A stretch of 64,000 nucleotides of DNA from Agrocybe praecox (taxonomy: Eukaryota > Basidiomycota > Agaricomycetes > Agaricales > Agrocybaceae): the NCBI GenBank assembly GCA_964017145.1, contig OZ024847.1:2294001-2358000 (forward strand), written 5' to 3'. Positions 1 to 12,133 of this stretch are shown here, in pieces (position 1 is the stretch's first letter; each line of letters opens with the position of its first letter). The translations under genes were made by a program, and so were the position numbers. The notes under the pieces were generated by a model, which was not told the origin of the DNA, ran no database searches, and saw only the letters and a program-made list of their open reading frames with translations.

Positions 1-353
1 TATGAGTAATATCCCGCAAATAACAAGTAATTTCTGACTGATAAGGGACTGTGGTATTTTTATCTTATCTTATCGCGGGGGTAGCAAATTCAAACCCAGA
101 CGGCGGCAGTACAGTTCACCGGTTCACCACGTATTGCGAAATTGTAACCTTCATCACCACCCAGGCTAATTACTTTGCCATTCCATTTCAACTCACTTGA
201 ATACCTGAACCGCTGAGCTCGTCGGGACTACGGGACAAATATCTGAAATGCGGGAGATACCGGTGTTCCCGGTTCGTCCTTTTTATTCGATTTTTTTCCG
301 TCTGGTCTTTTCTGAGGTTCCTTACTTACTTCCTCCTACCTTTTCCCTGGTCT
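1..353. other. Upstream intergenic stretch
   Basis: No open frame or repeat that I recognise. The last 60 bases are pyrimidine-rich, as is common just upstream of fungal start codons, and lead directly into the gene that starts at 354. Confidence 0.4.
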
Positions 354-1447
354 ATGGCTCCTCGCTCGACTCGTCCCACCATCCAATTATTTCGAGATGC
401 TAGCCCTCTCGAAATACGTGAGTTCCAGTTGAAGACGTTAGGTGCCAATTTTCTTTTCGGAAATTTTCTCTGTTCAGGTCCTAATAGACTCTTCCATCTA
501 GCTGTTCCGCTTGAATGGGTAGATCATCCGTGGTTCTCGAAGGAAAATTCGAAGAACTGGGCCTTCGGATACCGTCGTTTTGAAGAGATGGCCAAGGAAA
601 AGATGGACGCTGCTAAGGCAGCACATTCACAGTATGTCCTTGCTGATTTGATCCATTCCATACATTAATACAGAATTATTTCGAAGGTCTCACGTTACCA
701 CACCTTACACCAACGAGAGCAGCGAACGCTTCTGGGCCTCGGTGAATGGCGTGAGGTCTGTCGCTTACGCTCCGCCAGTGAGACGACTGCAATGTCTATT
801 TTACATCCGCCGCTGATTGCTTAACTCATAACACAGGCCACCAACCCACATAGGTGGAGCCTCAACTGCGACAGCGCGGACATTATTCCCGCCAAACGTG
901 CCAGGAACCAGGTGAGTTGATCGCACGCTAACGTTATAATAACGAACGTACTAACTTTTCATCATCTTTTCGTGTTCAAGTCTTTTGTACCCGACGTCGC
1001 TCACTCCGCACCAGTTGGGAATGGCCCTATCACGCGCTCTCGGTCATCAGCGTCTGCGGCTTCTCTGCCAGCGGCTGTTGTGGCCAATGAAGGACCTATT
1101 ACCCGTGCTCGTGCTCGTGCTTACATGGCTGGAGGATCAGCGAGCAGTGCTAGCTCCAGTTCCTCCACCGTGGCTGATCCCATGAGCTTCCAGGACCTTA
1201 TGGTTTATTTCGCGGTACAGTCAGCAAGAAGTTGGGAGGAGCGCCTCGTTGAATGGAGGAACCAGAGGCGTGCACCGGCCAGACACGTACGTTTTCTTAT
1301 CTGATTAGCACGCCACGCACACCGCATCTGACATAGTAATTTCAGGGAGGACGGAGGAACCAGAGGCGTGCACCGGCCAGACACCGCGACTTCACTGGGG
1401 TGTGTGATGTCCCATGCCGTCGCCATCGTGATGCGAACCCCACCTAA
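354..1447 (+). CDS. Uncharacterised 283-aa protein, 5 exons
   Basis: I do not recognise the family. My model joins 354-631, 687-777, 837-911, 981-1286 and 1346-1447, giving 852 nt and one continuous frame to the TAA at 1445-1447. All four introns have GT..AG ends; intron 3 contains a good branch site (ACTAAC). The N-terminal 120 residues look globular (aromatic-rich, with the stretch ESSERFWASVNGVRS). The second half is low-complexity, Ser/Ala-rich, with the short repeat GPITRxR occurring twice, and ends in a basic tail. No signal peptide or membrane segment is visible. The last intron (1287-1345) lies between two copies of the same 32 bases, so the encoded RNQRRAPARH segment is repeated across the splice junction. 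Confidence is good for coding and moderate for the exact exon 2 borders, which were chosen to keep frame. Confidence 0.6.
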
Positions 1448-1695
1448 AGTTTATATGAAGATCTTTCCATCTGACAGGGTATAAGTAGATACGTAGATCT
1501 TACTTAAATACAAAATGTATCGTGCACCCCAAGTAATAAAGATTTCAGTTTGGATTCATTGATTGGGTGTGATTTAACTTTGTATAAATTGCCATACTAG
1601 AGACTCGAACAACGTCAGTCATGTAGTTGCGTATTTTGTACTACACACGAAGTTTTACAAAATTTGACTTTGCCCTCCTTTGATACACGTTCCCA
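1448..1695. other. Spacer upstream of KDZ transposase 1
   Basis: AT-rich spacer without an open frame. The stretch around 1619-1640 (CATGTAGT followed by TTTTGTA) resembles the reverse complement of 5787-5809, beyond the 3' end of the transposase gene, and could mark a weak terminal inverted repeat. Much of the match comes from a 12-bp palindrome, so this is only a candidate. Confidence 0.25.
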
Positions 1696-4600
1696 ATGGC
1701 CAAACGCAGGAAGGTCGTAAAGCGCAATCTATCTCCCGTTCGGCGTGAAAGGGATGACTTGACCTCTACAACTCGGACCCGAACAATAGTCTCAACACAT
1801 CATTCATACCTCTCAAGTGGGGCCATTAGCTCTCGGTCAACAACGTCAACCGTGGTTGGTTCGCATTCGGAAATTTCTCGAATTCCAGAATATCATGGAG
1901 ACAGCAATATCTTGGGGTCAAATTTCGATATTAACGACGCGTCTGACACGCCGGAAACTCAGGAGACCCAGGTTGATGTGTACCCTAAAAAAAGACGCTC
2001 GGTGAGAGTCCGAGAAATTCTCACTCGTATTCTTGCTTTGCTTATGACTTACAAACAAGGATGAACCTCTCAAAGAATGGCTGCTTGAGCGAGAGGTTTT
2101 CCTATCTGAATTCCTTCGATTGGAAGCAAGGGATGAAGGCCGTACGGGATGCACCGAGTGTAACTGCAAGACAGGGTCGTTCCGCTGTCAGGACTGTGAT
2201 GGGTTGGACCTTCTCTGTCGCGAATGCGTAGTAAAAATTCATGCGCGCAACGGACTTCATCGCATCGAGGTACGTTACACCTTATAGCTCATTGTTTCCA
2301 CTAAACCTTCCGTGGTTAGGAGTGGGATTCCGCCCTTCGATTCTTCAAGGCCGTATCTCTAGGATCCTTAGGCCACATTTTCCAACTCGGTCACCCAGTC
2401 GGTGTCGCATGTGAACTCCCATCCCGGCCATACGCTGGAACCTTCACTGTCGTCGATCTCAATGGAATACACGAAGTCAACGTTCAATTCTGCGACTGCG
2501 AGTCGAAGCAACTCCTCTTCTTACAACTTCTTCGTTTCGGATGGTTTCCTGCAACAACCAAGTCCCCTCGCACGGCATTTACATTGCGGATGCTCAAATT
2601 CTTTCAAATTCATACCTTCGAGTCCAAGTCGACTGCCTACCAATTTGTATCAACCCTCAATCGTATAACTGATAACACGGGGGTTCACATAATAAAGGTA
2701 CAATAATTCTCTCTCAGAATTTGAAGGAAGGACTGACGGAAATAACTATTAGGACCGCTATCGTACTCTACTACGAGTAGCTCGGGAATATAACCACCTT
2801 AAAATGCTGAAGAGGGCCGGAAGAGGCCATGATCCTTCCGGTGCTGCAGGAACGTCTCCTGGAGAATGCGCCGTACTATGTGCTGCATGCCCGCAATGGG
2901 GGCGTAATGTGGACACTGCTTGGAAGGATATACCAGAGAAAAAATGGTACGTCAGGTAAATTTTGCAAGAAGTATAGTATTAATAGTGTGAATTTATGTT
3001 GCAGTTTCTTATATTCTCTTTTCGTCGGACTCGATGCCAACTTCCGCCTCAAACGCCGAGTTAGATCAAGCGAGAAGAAGGACCCGAGTTTTTCCAAGGG
3101 ATGGTCCTATTTCGTCGAGGAAGAGTCATTCAAGAAGTTCCTGGCGAACTATGGGAAGTTGGTCATACAAGAGGTTAGTCATGGCATGTTATACGTTCGT
3201 ATAGAGATATACTAATTATCACTCAGCCAAGTACCTGCTCAAACCATGATGCCGTCAACAAGGAGCGCGGAAGAGAGGGTTTGGCGGCGAGTGGTGTGGG
3301 TACATGCGATTGCATACGACATGATATGAAGCGGCCGTGTGCTGTGGGAGATACTCAAAAGGGAGAACGGTACGTCAGGCAAAATTTGCTTTGTAATAGA
3401 ACCTAGCTAACGAAAATGTAGGTACATCAATATGGACTATTTCTTCCTGTCAGGTTTACAGAAGTCCCTCACCGGTGGTGGAGATGTGGTAGTTTCCTAC
3501 GACATTTCGTGCCAGTGGAGCGTGAATCTCTGGAAGAGGATTGCGCTCTACCCAGAGTCCCTACATATCGACCACGAAAACCATTCCTTCCGCTTCATGG
3601 TCCCGAAGTTTCACTTGCCCGCTCACGTTAAACAATGCCAGACCGACTTCTCATTCAATTTTAACAAAAATGTTGGCAGAACCGACGGCGAAGGAGTGGA
3701 ACGAGGATGGTCCGACATAAACGATTTGGCTCCGAGTACTCGGGAGATGGGTCCTGGTTCCAGAAGAGACACGTTGGACGACCACTTTGGTGACTGGAAT
3801 TGGAAAAAGACGACAAACTTAGGTGAGTATTGTCCGTTTGAACCTGGCAGGTATAACTGCTTGTTAACACGATCCATAGCTCGTCTGCTTCTCACACGAT
3901 TGGAAGAGGCCATCCCAAAGGCATTCGAGCATAGCTTGCTACACCTTGATTTCACCAAAGGTCTGCAGGCTCCAGAACTTGTAGCTGAATGGGGTCGTCA
4001 GTTGGAAGCTTGGCAGGAAAATCACACACTTCTGAATCCATTCGCCACAAGTTTCAAAGGTAGGATTGAATTTATTTAGATATAAACTGATTACTAACAT
4101 CCTATTATGTAGCGATGTCCGTGGAAAGTGTCCGTCGCGAATTAGCCGAGAAGGAGGCTCACGAAGCAGGTTCAGCATCTGCATGGGTAATGCACGAAGA
4201 CGTGTCAGCTAGCCAGTTGATCACTATGGGGCTTGAGCTGGAAATATCGCAGTGAGTAATAGCTTTTTTGGAATCGAAGTATGAAGACTGACATTTTAAT
4301 GAATAGATGGGAGCTTGAAATGGAAATAAAGAACCTAACCGCTCACAAATCAGATGGTTACAAGGCAACAATCGTCCTCAAATCAACTGCATTACGCAGG
4401 AAGATAAACAGTTGGATTGAAGTCCAGCATCTATATGTACCATCGTTACGGATGCACCGCCAGGCCATCGCCGACAAGCTACCCGAAAACACTGAAGAAA
4501 CCCCGCCATGTTCTGTTTCACTTTTCCTCCCATCCTCCCTCCCCGCTAGAGTCCCATGCGACATTCGTCTATTTGATCTTGAATTCCGACTACGGCATGC

Positions 4601-5484
4601 ACAGTGCACCGACTCCTTGGATAGCCTGCGTAATGCATTGTGTCTACGTGCATATGTATCCATCGATAAGTCAAGATTCCAGTTCGGTCAACACGCGAAC
4701 ACGCGAAGTCAAGGTGTCATCAACCGCATACAGCAGAAAGTATCAACATTTTCCGAGCGCTATCGATCAACGCGTAAGGCGCTCGTTGCTCTATCACCCA
4801 GACTACAGAGAGGGGGGTGGGAACGAACACTCCTTGAGCTTCGGCAGGAGGATGTGCGTAGCCTGAACGATGATGAAGCCAGACGAGAGCAGGAACTTCG
4901 ACGAAAAGCGAAAGAGGGTCAGTCAAGGGATACAAATCCCGTGGCAGCTGTTTCAGAAGGGCACAGAACCATTTCATGGATCTGGCGGCAAATGGGGGGT
5001 GAGATTGAGATGGATGAAAGTACGCGACTGCACGAGAGTAAGTTGGACTCTTTTTGTGGTTGATTTAATATACTTACTAGTTCCAGGTCTGCGAATCGAG
5101 TGGTGTAAGAGCAAATCACGCGCCGATCGATGGCGGGAGGAGGTCGAGCTATTGCTAGAAGAGCGACGACGAATCCTGGCGTTTTTGGAGTACCGTGCAC
5201 TGGAATGGGAAAAAAGAGAGGTGCGGAGTAACGAGGATTTGGACGGATGGATGCTACCAGATGTGGAGTACGACACAGTGGCTATTGCGGGAAGGGAAGC
5301 ATACGCACGTCAACAGGCGTACCAATTCCGTCTAATGCGACGACATTTTGAACAGGTATGGGCTAACGTGGATTCTTACATATCGAGTAATGGTCAAGAT
5401 AAAGGTAGTAGTATTATCCCTTCTAATGTACAAGTAGAGGATGAGGAGGACGAGGGCGAGGGCGAAGAGGAAAACATACCGTAA
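1696..5484 (+). CDS. KDZ transposase 1 (intact, 1082 aa, CxC2 type)
   Basis: Transposase of the Kyakuja-Dileera-Zisupton superfamily, an RNase H-fold DDE enzyme expected to cut and paste its own element in the nucleus. Exons: 1696-2001, 2060-2269, 2320-2697, 2753-2946, 3005-3173, 3227-3369, 3422-3822, 3880-4059, 4113-4251, 4307-5037, 5087-5484. They total 3249 nt with no stop or frameshift. A CxC2 zinc cluster lies at about residues 131-172 (CTEC, CQDC, CREC, H). Likely catalytic residues are D373 (GLDANFR), D494 (VSYDISCQW) and E560 (GVERGW), followed by the family signature GPGSRRDTLDDHFGDWNW. The C-terminal third is charged and coiled-coil-like, with a Trp-containing IEWCKSKSRA stretch and a final Glu/Asp run. 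It is related to, but clearly diverged from, the second KDZ gene at 15236. An uninterrupted frame over 11 exons suggests the element was active recently. Confidence 0.88.
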
Positions 5485-5811
5485 AATATAAGCCGTAAAT
5501 ATAAATAGATATTCAGGCCGACGGGCTGGTGCTATTTAGGAAACCACGACGCGCGACATATAGAGGCGCATTATCACGTGGAGGGCTCGGGAGGCGGGCG
5601 GATTGAAGCGCAGGAAGGTGCATGGAAGCGTACGGTGATGGCGCGATGGCATACGGTGATGGCCTGAGTATTCGGAAGGGCAGAGACCAGCCAGCAGTGC
5701 GCTTGTTAACGTGATATTTTGTAAAACCGTCGCCTTAGTTAGCTCAAGATATGCAAAACGGGTTTGTGTTAACTAACATATATTTTACAAAACCAGTACT
5801 ACATGTAGTGG
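5485..5811. other. Region 3' of KDZ 1 with small inverted repeats
   Basis: No gene. Around 5711-5725 and 5780-5795 two A/T-rich blocks (TTTTGTAAAAC and its near reverse complement) could fold into a hairpin. The palindrome ACTACATGTAGT lies at 5798-5809, directly before the tandem array. Confidence 0.3.
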
Positions 5812-6570
5812 CTACTATCACACTATAGACAAGGGTAAAAATCCCATCGTTCCCTCATTTTATTATTACACCACAGGTAACAGTAAAAATATCATAGCTT
5901 ACTTACTGTTATTATTGCACTGTCTACAACAGTAAAAATTACACTGTTCACTCACTGCTACTATCACACCATAGACAAGGGTAAAAATCCCATTGTTCCT
6001 TCATTTTATTATTACACCACAGGTAACGGTAAAAATATCATAGCTTACTTACTGTTATTATCGCACCGTCTACAACGGTAAAAATTACACCGTTCACTCA
6101 CTGCTACTATCACACCGCAGACAACGGTAAAAATCCCATCGTTCCCTCATTTTATTATTACACCACAGGTAACGGTAAAAATATCATAGCTTACTTACTG
6201 TTATTATTGCACCGTCTACAACAGTAAAAATTGCACTGCTCACTCACTGTTACGATCACACCCATAGACAACGGTAAAAATCCCAAACTTCACTCTATCT
6301 CATCTTAACATCGTTGAAATCAGTAATAATAAAAATCGTTCATTGTCTATCATTATTAAACTGTCAGCAACAGTAAAAAAACCACAGTTCACTCACTCTC
6401 AATATAACATCATTGGCAACGGCAAAAAAAACTATTGCTTATTAACCCGCATTTAACGTCATTGTCAAAAGTAAAATATACCCGGGAATTAATGTGTTCT
6501 TTATGCCATCGATATCAAAGGTAAAAAATCGCATCATTCATTCGCTCTTATCATCATGAAGTTATCGATA
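5812..6570. repeat. Satellite array: 146-bp unit built from three ~49-bp monomers
   Basis: Three consecutive 146-bp units start at 5812, 5958 and 6104, and a fourth degenerate register starts at 6250. Each unit consists of three related monomers of about 48-49 bp that share a core like CAACGGTAAAAAT, followed by a T/C-rich tail. Corresponding monomers in neighbouring units are more alike than neighbouring monomers within a unit, which is higher-order organisation. Beyond 6250 the array decays into single diverged monomers to about 6570. It sits directly 3' of KDZ transposase 1 and may be a subterminal part of that element or an independent satellite. Confidence 0.85.
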
Positions 6571-7205
6571 TTGTTGATTCCTTGAACACCGCGGGTAGAA
6601 AAGACTGGATTATAAGCTGTCATCACATATCACATTGTGTTGTCTCTCGTACTGGAAAATGTAATGTATTTTGAAATCCTTCCAAAATCCGTCAAAAAAA
6701 AACAGTTCAATTTCCAGATTTAGAAGCAAGATTAAAGACTGCCGTGAGCAGTAAAATATCTTGTGTGTAGCCCCGTTCATGCGAGCGTTTTCTAGACACG
6801 TTCTTTGGGACTTGATTATATTGTGCTCAAGAAACCGTTCATTCTACTATCTCTGATACAGTGTATGAGGCTGGGCAAACGGCAGCACAATGGCTGTAGC
6901 TCATATGTCACAATTCATGATTACAAATTTGGCACATTCGTAGTACAACAAGGGGGAAAACAAAAAGCATTGGATACAAGTGCCGAACGTGGGGTTTACT
7001 TCACTGTGCGCTTAGTTGGTCAGGTTGAGCGCCTTTGCGGAGGTTCAGGCTATAATAAATGTGTATTGATTACAGCCCGCCTTTCTAAGAATGTGGATAA
7101 CGGACATACCTCCGGATAATCCTCACGGGATAGGATATGGATGCTAGAGCCAAGTCTTGATGTTTTCCTGTGACCGGATTTAACGCCAGGTGTCGTCGCT
7201 TTGGT
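6571..7205. other. Unassigned stretch
   Basis: A 104-codon frame at 6805-7119 on plus has no recognisable motif and no splice context that improves it. I treat the stretch as non-coding. Confidence 0.3.
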
Positions 7206-8260
7206 CTAATATGAATCACTAGTTGAACACAACAAATCAACTGAGAGTTGACTGTGCTTACTGCTTTTTGTGGCGGCATTTACACCCTGCGATTTACGAG
7301 AGAATTTAGCCGGGTTCATCTCCCTTGTGATCTGCATCGTCGAGCCCCTTGGGTCGTGCTTGAGTTTGTTGATGGGGGAGGTGGTGGTGGCGAATGTTGC
7401 TGAGGAAGTCACGTTGGAAGTTGATGATGATGACGGCGGTGTTGGCGAGAAGGGTGGGACCAAGCCTTCTTCCTTCAAATTCGCTTCCGCTCCTAGACCC
7501 AACGCGGGTAAGGGTATCGAGAGGTTCTCGAATGCTAAGTGTGGAGAGGGGGTAGTCGTCGGTACGGCTGTCGTTGACAATGATGGTGTGGTTGTCGGTG
7601 TCGGTATCGTTGACGGTGCTGGTGTGACTGCTGGCGGCATAGGCGATGGTATAGTCAGTGACGACGACGATGCGGTCCTCGTGGCCTACTGATGATGATG
7701 ATGTCGGCGCTGGTCCTGATACCGGTGAGGTCGTTCTCGGAGATGATATTGTCTCGCTCATTGTTGCCAGTGCTGGTGCTGGTGCTGGCACAACCGTTCA
7801 AACAACTCGCTCTTGTTCTTGTTCTAGAGGATGGGATTGAGATTGAGAATACGATGTTCGTTCTGCAGGTTCGGAGCTAGGAACCACCAAAGGTGACGGT
7901 TATACATTGACTGCAGGACCAGCAGCAACAGCAGGCGAGGCTACCTCTCCGCTCGTCGTCGTCGTCGTCGTCGGTGCCGCAGACATTGAGGTTGAGGAAC
8001 CTACTAGGAGAGGAGAGGATAGTAAATGAGAAAAATGAATTTTTGGAAGAAAAAAGAAAAGAAAAGAAAAGAACAAACAAACTCACCCAGAGCAGCAGCA
8101 GCAAGACCAGGACCTTCCTCGAACGGAATACCCAGCCCGACACGTGCAGGAGCTGGATGTCCATGTCCAGTACCTTCACCCGAACTACCCACACCAGAAG
8201 CACCAGCATCCTCACCACCCCAAACCCAAGCGCCTCTACCTGCCCATGCACCTGTAGATG
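7206..8260 (-). pseudogene. Low-complexity gene debris
   Basis: Several overlapping minus-strand frames encode Ser/Thr/Pro-rich and Gly/Ala-rich protein of the kind seen in disordered host proteins. One intron-like boundary is clear: minus-strand coding sequence rich in Gly and Ala ends near 8094 at a GTGAGT donor, and a CTCCTAG acceptor follows near 8010. No single frame spans the region. It contains a GTC/CGT trinucleotide run near 7946-7970. I read it as a decayed or captured piece of a host gene of unknown identity, cut off on its right by the repeat that starts at about 8240. Confidence 0.35.
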
Positions 8261-8700
8261 CTGACCTGATGTATCATATCTGGCAGTTGCCCAAGTGGCT
8301 GATACATCCATATGGGCACTTGCCAGACTTCCTATTTAGGATCATCTCAACAACAGGCTGGTATGGTGCCGGGCCTGCCGCAATAGGGCTTTGTAGGACC
8401 AGCGCACATACATAACAGTGCCGGATGCCATTTAGAACAGTGAGGAGAAAAAAAATTTGGGTGTAGTGGTGTGATTATGTCATCACTTTCAAAGAACGAC
8501 GGATTTCCATTCTGAGAGGTTCTGATGATATGTTTTCGTTATAACTGACTTATTTTTGTTCCTTCCGGCGCCAAACTTCTCCAATTAATTCCTTAATAAT
8601 ACTTCCACCTATTGCAGTCTTGAGCGCCAATCTTAGATAGGGTTATTGGATGGATTGCAAATGTTGAACTTGGATGACGACTTATATTTATAAATTCATT
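8240..8700 (+). repeat. TGATACAT-family dispersed repeat, copy A
   Basis: The head module contains TGTATCA at 8270 and TGATACATCCATATGGGC from 8300, followed by a CAGACTTCC-type block. The tail module (GGATGGATTG near 8648, then GGATGACG) follows about 350 bp later. The same two modules in the same order occur near 35.6 kb and 50.3 kb and in the arms of the 27.7-31.0 kb palindrome. No transposase frame lies between the modules, so it is presumably non-autonomous. Confidence 0.6.
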
Positions 8701-8867
8701 ATGTCATAAATAGGCACACATTCTATAATTAAACCTAATGATGCAATTGGCCACAGCTTTAAATATTCCGCCGGTTGTCGAAAACCTTTCCAATTTTAAA
8801 ATAGAAGCATAAAACATAGTATATTGATCATAAAGCATAGTTAGGTACGAAAGGGCATACAAAGTAA

Positions 8868-11627
8868 TCACAGGAGCTGAAAGACAGCGATACAATCTTC
8901 CAGGGCATCAGCCCAGCGACGTCGAAGCTTTGGAGTTTTATATGTACGAAGGCCCCAATAGTATAGCCCCCCCATGATAGAAACAATCCCGTTACTCCCA
9001 GATATTTTCAACGTTGCAAAATCACCTTCCAATGACGGGCGAATTGTACCCTTCGATGTGATTCTCCATTCAGGCTGCAAAGATTTCCACCACGCCAAGA
9101 ATTCCTTCTCAAAGAGCACTGGGTCACGTACCGCCTCCTCCACAGCGTATGAGAACTTACGCTTTCGCTTTATCCACTCTCCGATGCTAGCAGGCCTCCC
9201 ACTGGCTGACAAAAATGGCTTTGTTTCGGCGTGATTGCAACGTGTTTCGAAAGTCGACCAGACATCGACCATTTCGGCCCACTGAGATCCCAAAGCAGGC
9301 CGGGCGTCGAGGAAGCTGTTGAGTACTGAGGTATACCACTGCGGTACAAGCGTTGTAGAATTTGGCGCTTTGGAATTGCGTGATTTCTTTGCCTTGGAGA
9401 CCGGTGCAGAAACTGGAATTTCTTCAGCTTTACGTTTCTTGTTTCGTGTAGTGGGAGTAGACGCGGGCAAGTCGCCAGTAAGCCTATTGGGTTTTCTGGG
9501 ATTTTTTGTAGTAGGATTTGCTGCGGATTTGGAGAGTGGAGCGTCATGGTCTGTTGAGCGGGAAGTAGGCATGGACAACCTGTCTGTGTCTGCTATACAG
9601 TGTTCAGGTGCTGGTATGGGTGGTGTGCCGTTCGAAGAATCGTTGATAGGGACAATCGTCGTAGGTTCAGGTGGTGTGCCGCTCAAAGGATCGTTGATAG
9701 GAATAGGCATCGTAGGTCTAGGTGATGTGCCGCCCAAAGAATTGTTGATAGGGTCAGGCATCGTAGGTGGTTCGACCGCACCGAGTGCTGGTATAGGTTG
9801 CTCAGGCGTCGTAGGTCTGGGTAGTGTGCCGCTCAAAGAATTGTTGATAGGGGCAGGCGTCGTAGGTTGTTCGACCGCACCAAGTGCTGGTGTAGGTTGC
9901 TCAGGCGTTGTAGGTTGTTCGACTGCACCAAGTGCTGGTGCAAGTTGCTCATTATCGAGGGTTTCAGTCGCAGCCAAGTCCTGGGGCTGTGGCACAGCCT
10001 CTGTAGCACCGGGGTTTTCAATGATAACGGAGGGTGTCAATAAAACAGGGCTCTGATGGCGGGGAGAAACTGGAGGGCTCCAACCAGGGGAGGGGGGTGC
10101 ACTTGCCGTTTGAGAATTGGAGGTGGATTCGTTTTCGGGTTCGGCCAAGGGAGGAAAGACGGATTTAGACAATGGTTCGGTGGGTCGAGACAATTCAGCA
10201 GCTGAGGACAATGGTGGGGCAACTGGACGCGAAGGGACAGGCGCTGCTGCGGTAGCGTCGGTAGCTTTGGTAGAGTTGGGTAAGATTCCGTTGTCGACTG
10301 CATGGTCATTGTTGGGGATAGATACAGCCGCAGGGAGGTGGTCCTCAATATGGTCAATTTCACATTCGTCCTTGTCGAACTCCATCGAGAGTAAACCTTC
10401 AAGTCCATCCTCAGGAGGAATGGCACGGGAACGGCACTTCTGTGGTGCTGAAAACGAGTGTCAGTAAATATTTGAATAGAAAACAGAAATGAAGAGTTGA
10501 GACGTACGAAAGCATTTACGAAGAAACGAACCGAAAATAGGTACGACATACTTCTTGTATCGAGCTCTTTCAGCTCGTCCAAAATTCATTTTTGTCTCGC
10601 CAACGGTTTTGCCAGAATGGACGCTAATGATTTGTAAGAGAAATAAACTGAAGAGGTGGAATTTGAAGTACGTACCTGATCATGTTTAGTCGACCATTGT
10701 GTGCGGGTTCAGGCCCACCAGCAATAAGGGTAACGTTCCAGCCAGTAGAGTCGCGGATGGAGTCGAGTATAGGGTGAATAAAAGGTACCAAAGCTTCGAT
10801 GAACCTGTGTGATATTAATAAGGGTAGTAATAGAGGAAAGTTATCACAAGGAAAGAAAATACCTTTGACGGTCTCTTGGATCGCTCGAAGGTTTATCCTG
10901 CTGGTCTTGTTCCCACTTTGACAGAGCCGTCGCGTGTTCAGTCTTCGCTACTGCTTCCCATTGCTCATGTTCTTCCTTGCTCAGCTCGTTAAACAGTTCA
11001 CGGGCAACACGATCTCTCAGTGCTGCGAGGTTCTTGCGTTCCGTTCCTTCAGCGAGAACTCTTGTTTGAACGATTTGCGCGATTTCATGTTGTTTCGTTT
11101 TCCTCCATAAATTGCAGGCAGTCTTCTGTCTTGGGCGCGCGATACTTTTCCCAGAAATCTTCTGAAATAGCGCGGCAAATGGGTTGCCAGGGCCTGAATC
11201 TTTGGAGAATGGGTTGTTTTTCATATAAAGGTAATTGAGTTTGCGTTTGATTTGCTGAGAAAAAAATAAGTCTTAATTTTGACACGTCACAGACAACTAG
11301 AATGTGACTGACCGCTTTCTTGCGTACAATCAGCTGTCGGTGTGCTTCAAGCTTCGCCATTTGTTCAGTGTAATCATCTTGTGATAACATATCCGGGTCT
11401 GGCTCTGGGTACTCCTCGTCTGGGGCGTCATCATCTACTGCAGCAAGGTCTTCTTCGTTCGGCTCTTCGTCACTTCCCAGCTCGATTGGAAAACACTTGA
11501 AGTATTGCCGTTGGATATCAGGGACGATGTCCTTGACATAGCCGTTTTGGACCGCACTACAATATTTTTCGCGTTGTTGCAGGAGGAATTCGCCACGTAA
11601 ACCACGAAACGAGCCTGGATTGACCAT
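8868..11627 (-). CDS. Gene X, locus 1: uncharacterised mushroom-type protein, 843 aa
   Basis: Exons in coding order: 11627-11313, 11254-10863, 10804-10676, 10623-10508, 10447-8868, together 2532 nt in one frame. The protein starts MVNPGSFRG, a start shared with the decayed copy at 53291. Residues 1-105 are a conserved N-domain. Residues about 140-225 have an HMG-box-like pattern (ARPRQKTACNLW, then ELSKEEHEQWEAVAKTEH); this is my inference only. A conserved block follows (GWNVTLIAGGPEP, MNFGRAERARYKK). Residues about 340-680 are a Pro/Thr/Ser-rich linker with internal repeats (PALGAVEQPTTP units), ending in Lys/Arg clusters that look like nuclear localisation signals. A conserved C-domain of about 155 residues closes the protein. 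It is transcribed divergently from gene Y with 506 bp between start codons. Probably nuclear; function unknown. Confidence 0.75.
9600..9960. repeat. Degenerate coding tandem repeat inside gene X
   Basis: Within the linker of gene X, units encoding PTTPEQPxPALGAVEQ and PINNSLSGTxPRPT alternate several times. The DNA units are imperfect and of two types, suggesting growth by unequal exchange while the frame was kept. The decayed copy of X near 51.7-52.2 kb has a low-complexity linker at the same place but not these exact units. Confidence 0.6.
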
Positions 11628-12133
11628 TCAGAGGATACAAGAGAGAAGGACGAGGAGGGGAGAGGAGGTGATGATGGTGAGTGGATTGAATGGTCTCTAA
11701 ATGTGGTAGAAAAAAGCAGAGCATCCAGGTGAATGGTTCGGACCAGACATAGAAGGCCAGCAATGCGCACATAGCTCAGGCTGAGGTGAGGCACAAGTTT
11801 CAGAAAGGCCGCTATCGAACGAATTCAATAACCATTTCCCAAGTTCCCGCCCTTTAGGTCCAATGGGGAGCCATTCCGAAATTAGGAGCGTCGTTCGCGA
11901 AGAAAATGAACCAAAAATCGCCAAGAAAGATGAGTTTTCTCCCGATCTTGCACTCTGAAAGCGAGAGTTAATGTGAGGTGAAAGATTTTAGCCCAAACTG
12001 CCAGAACCTTGGGACTCGGGAACAAAAAGAAGCGACACATGCAGACTATGGAACGAACCAAGCCGTAATCGACCTCGAACAACACAATTGCCCAACGTTA
12101 GGGTCTCGGTAACGGGGATCATATTACAGAAGG
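11628..12133. promoter_or_regulatory. Shared divergent promoter region between X and Y (locus 1)
   Basis: The 506 bp between the start codons of the divergent genes X and Y contain no convincing coding sequence and must hold both promoters. The corresponding gap at locus 2 is 397 bp. I cannot point to specific factor sites. Confidence 0.5.

Noticed and set aside
7270..7692. 140-codon plus frame rich in Gly, Val and Asp
   Set aside because: It is the complement of a Ser/Thr/Pro-rich minus-strand debris region and has no motif of its own.
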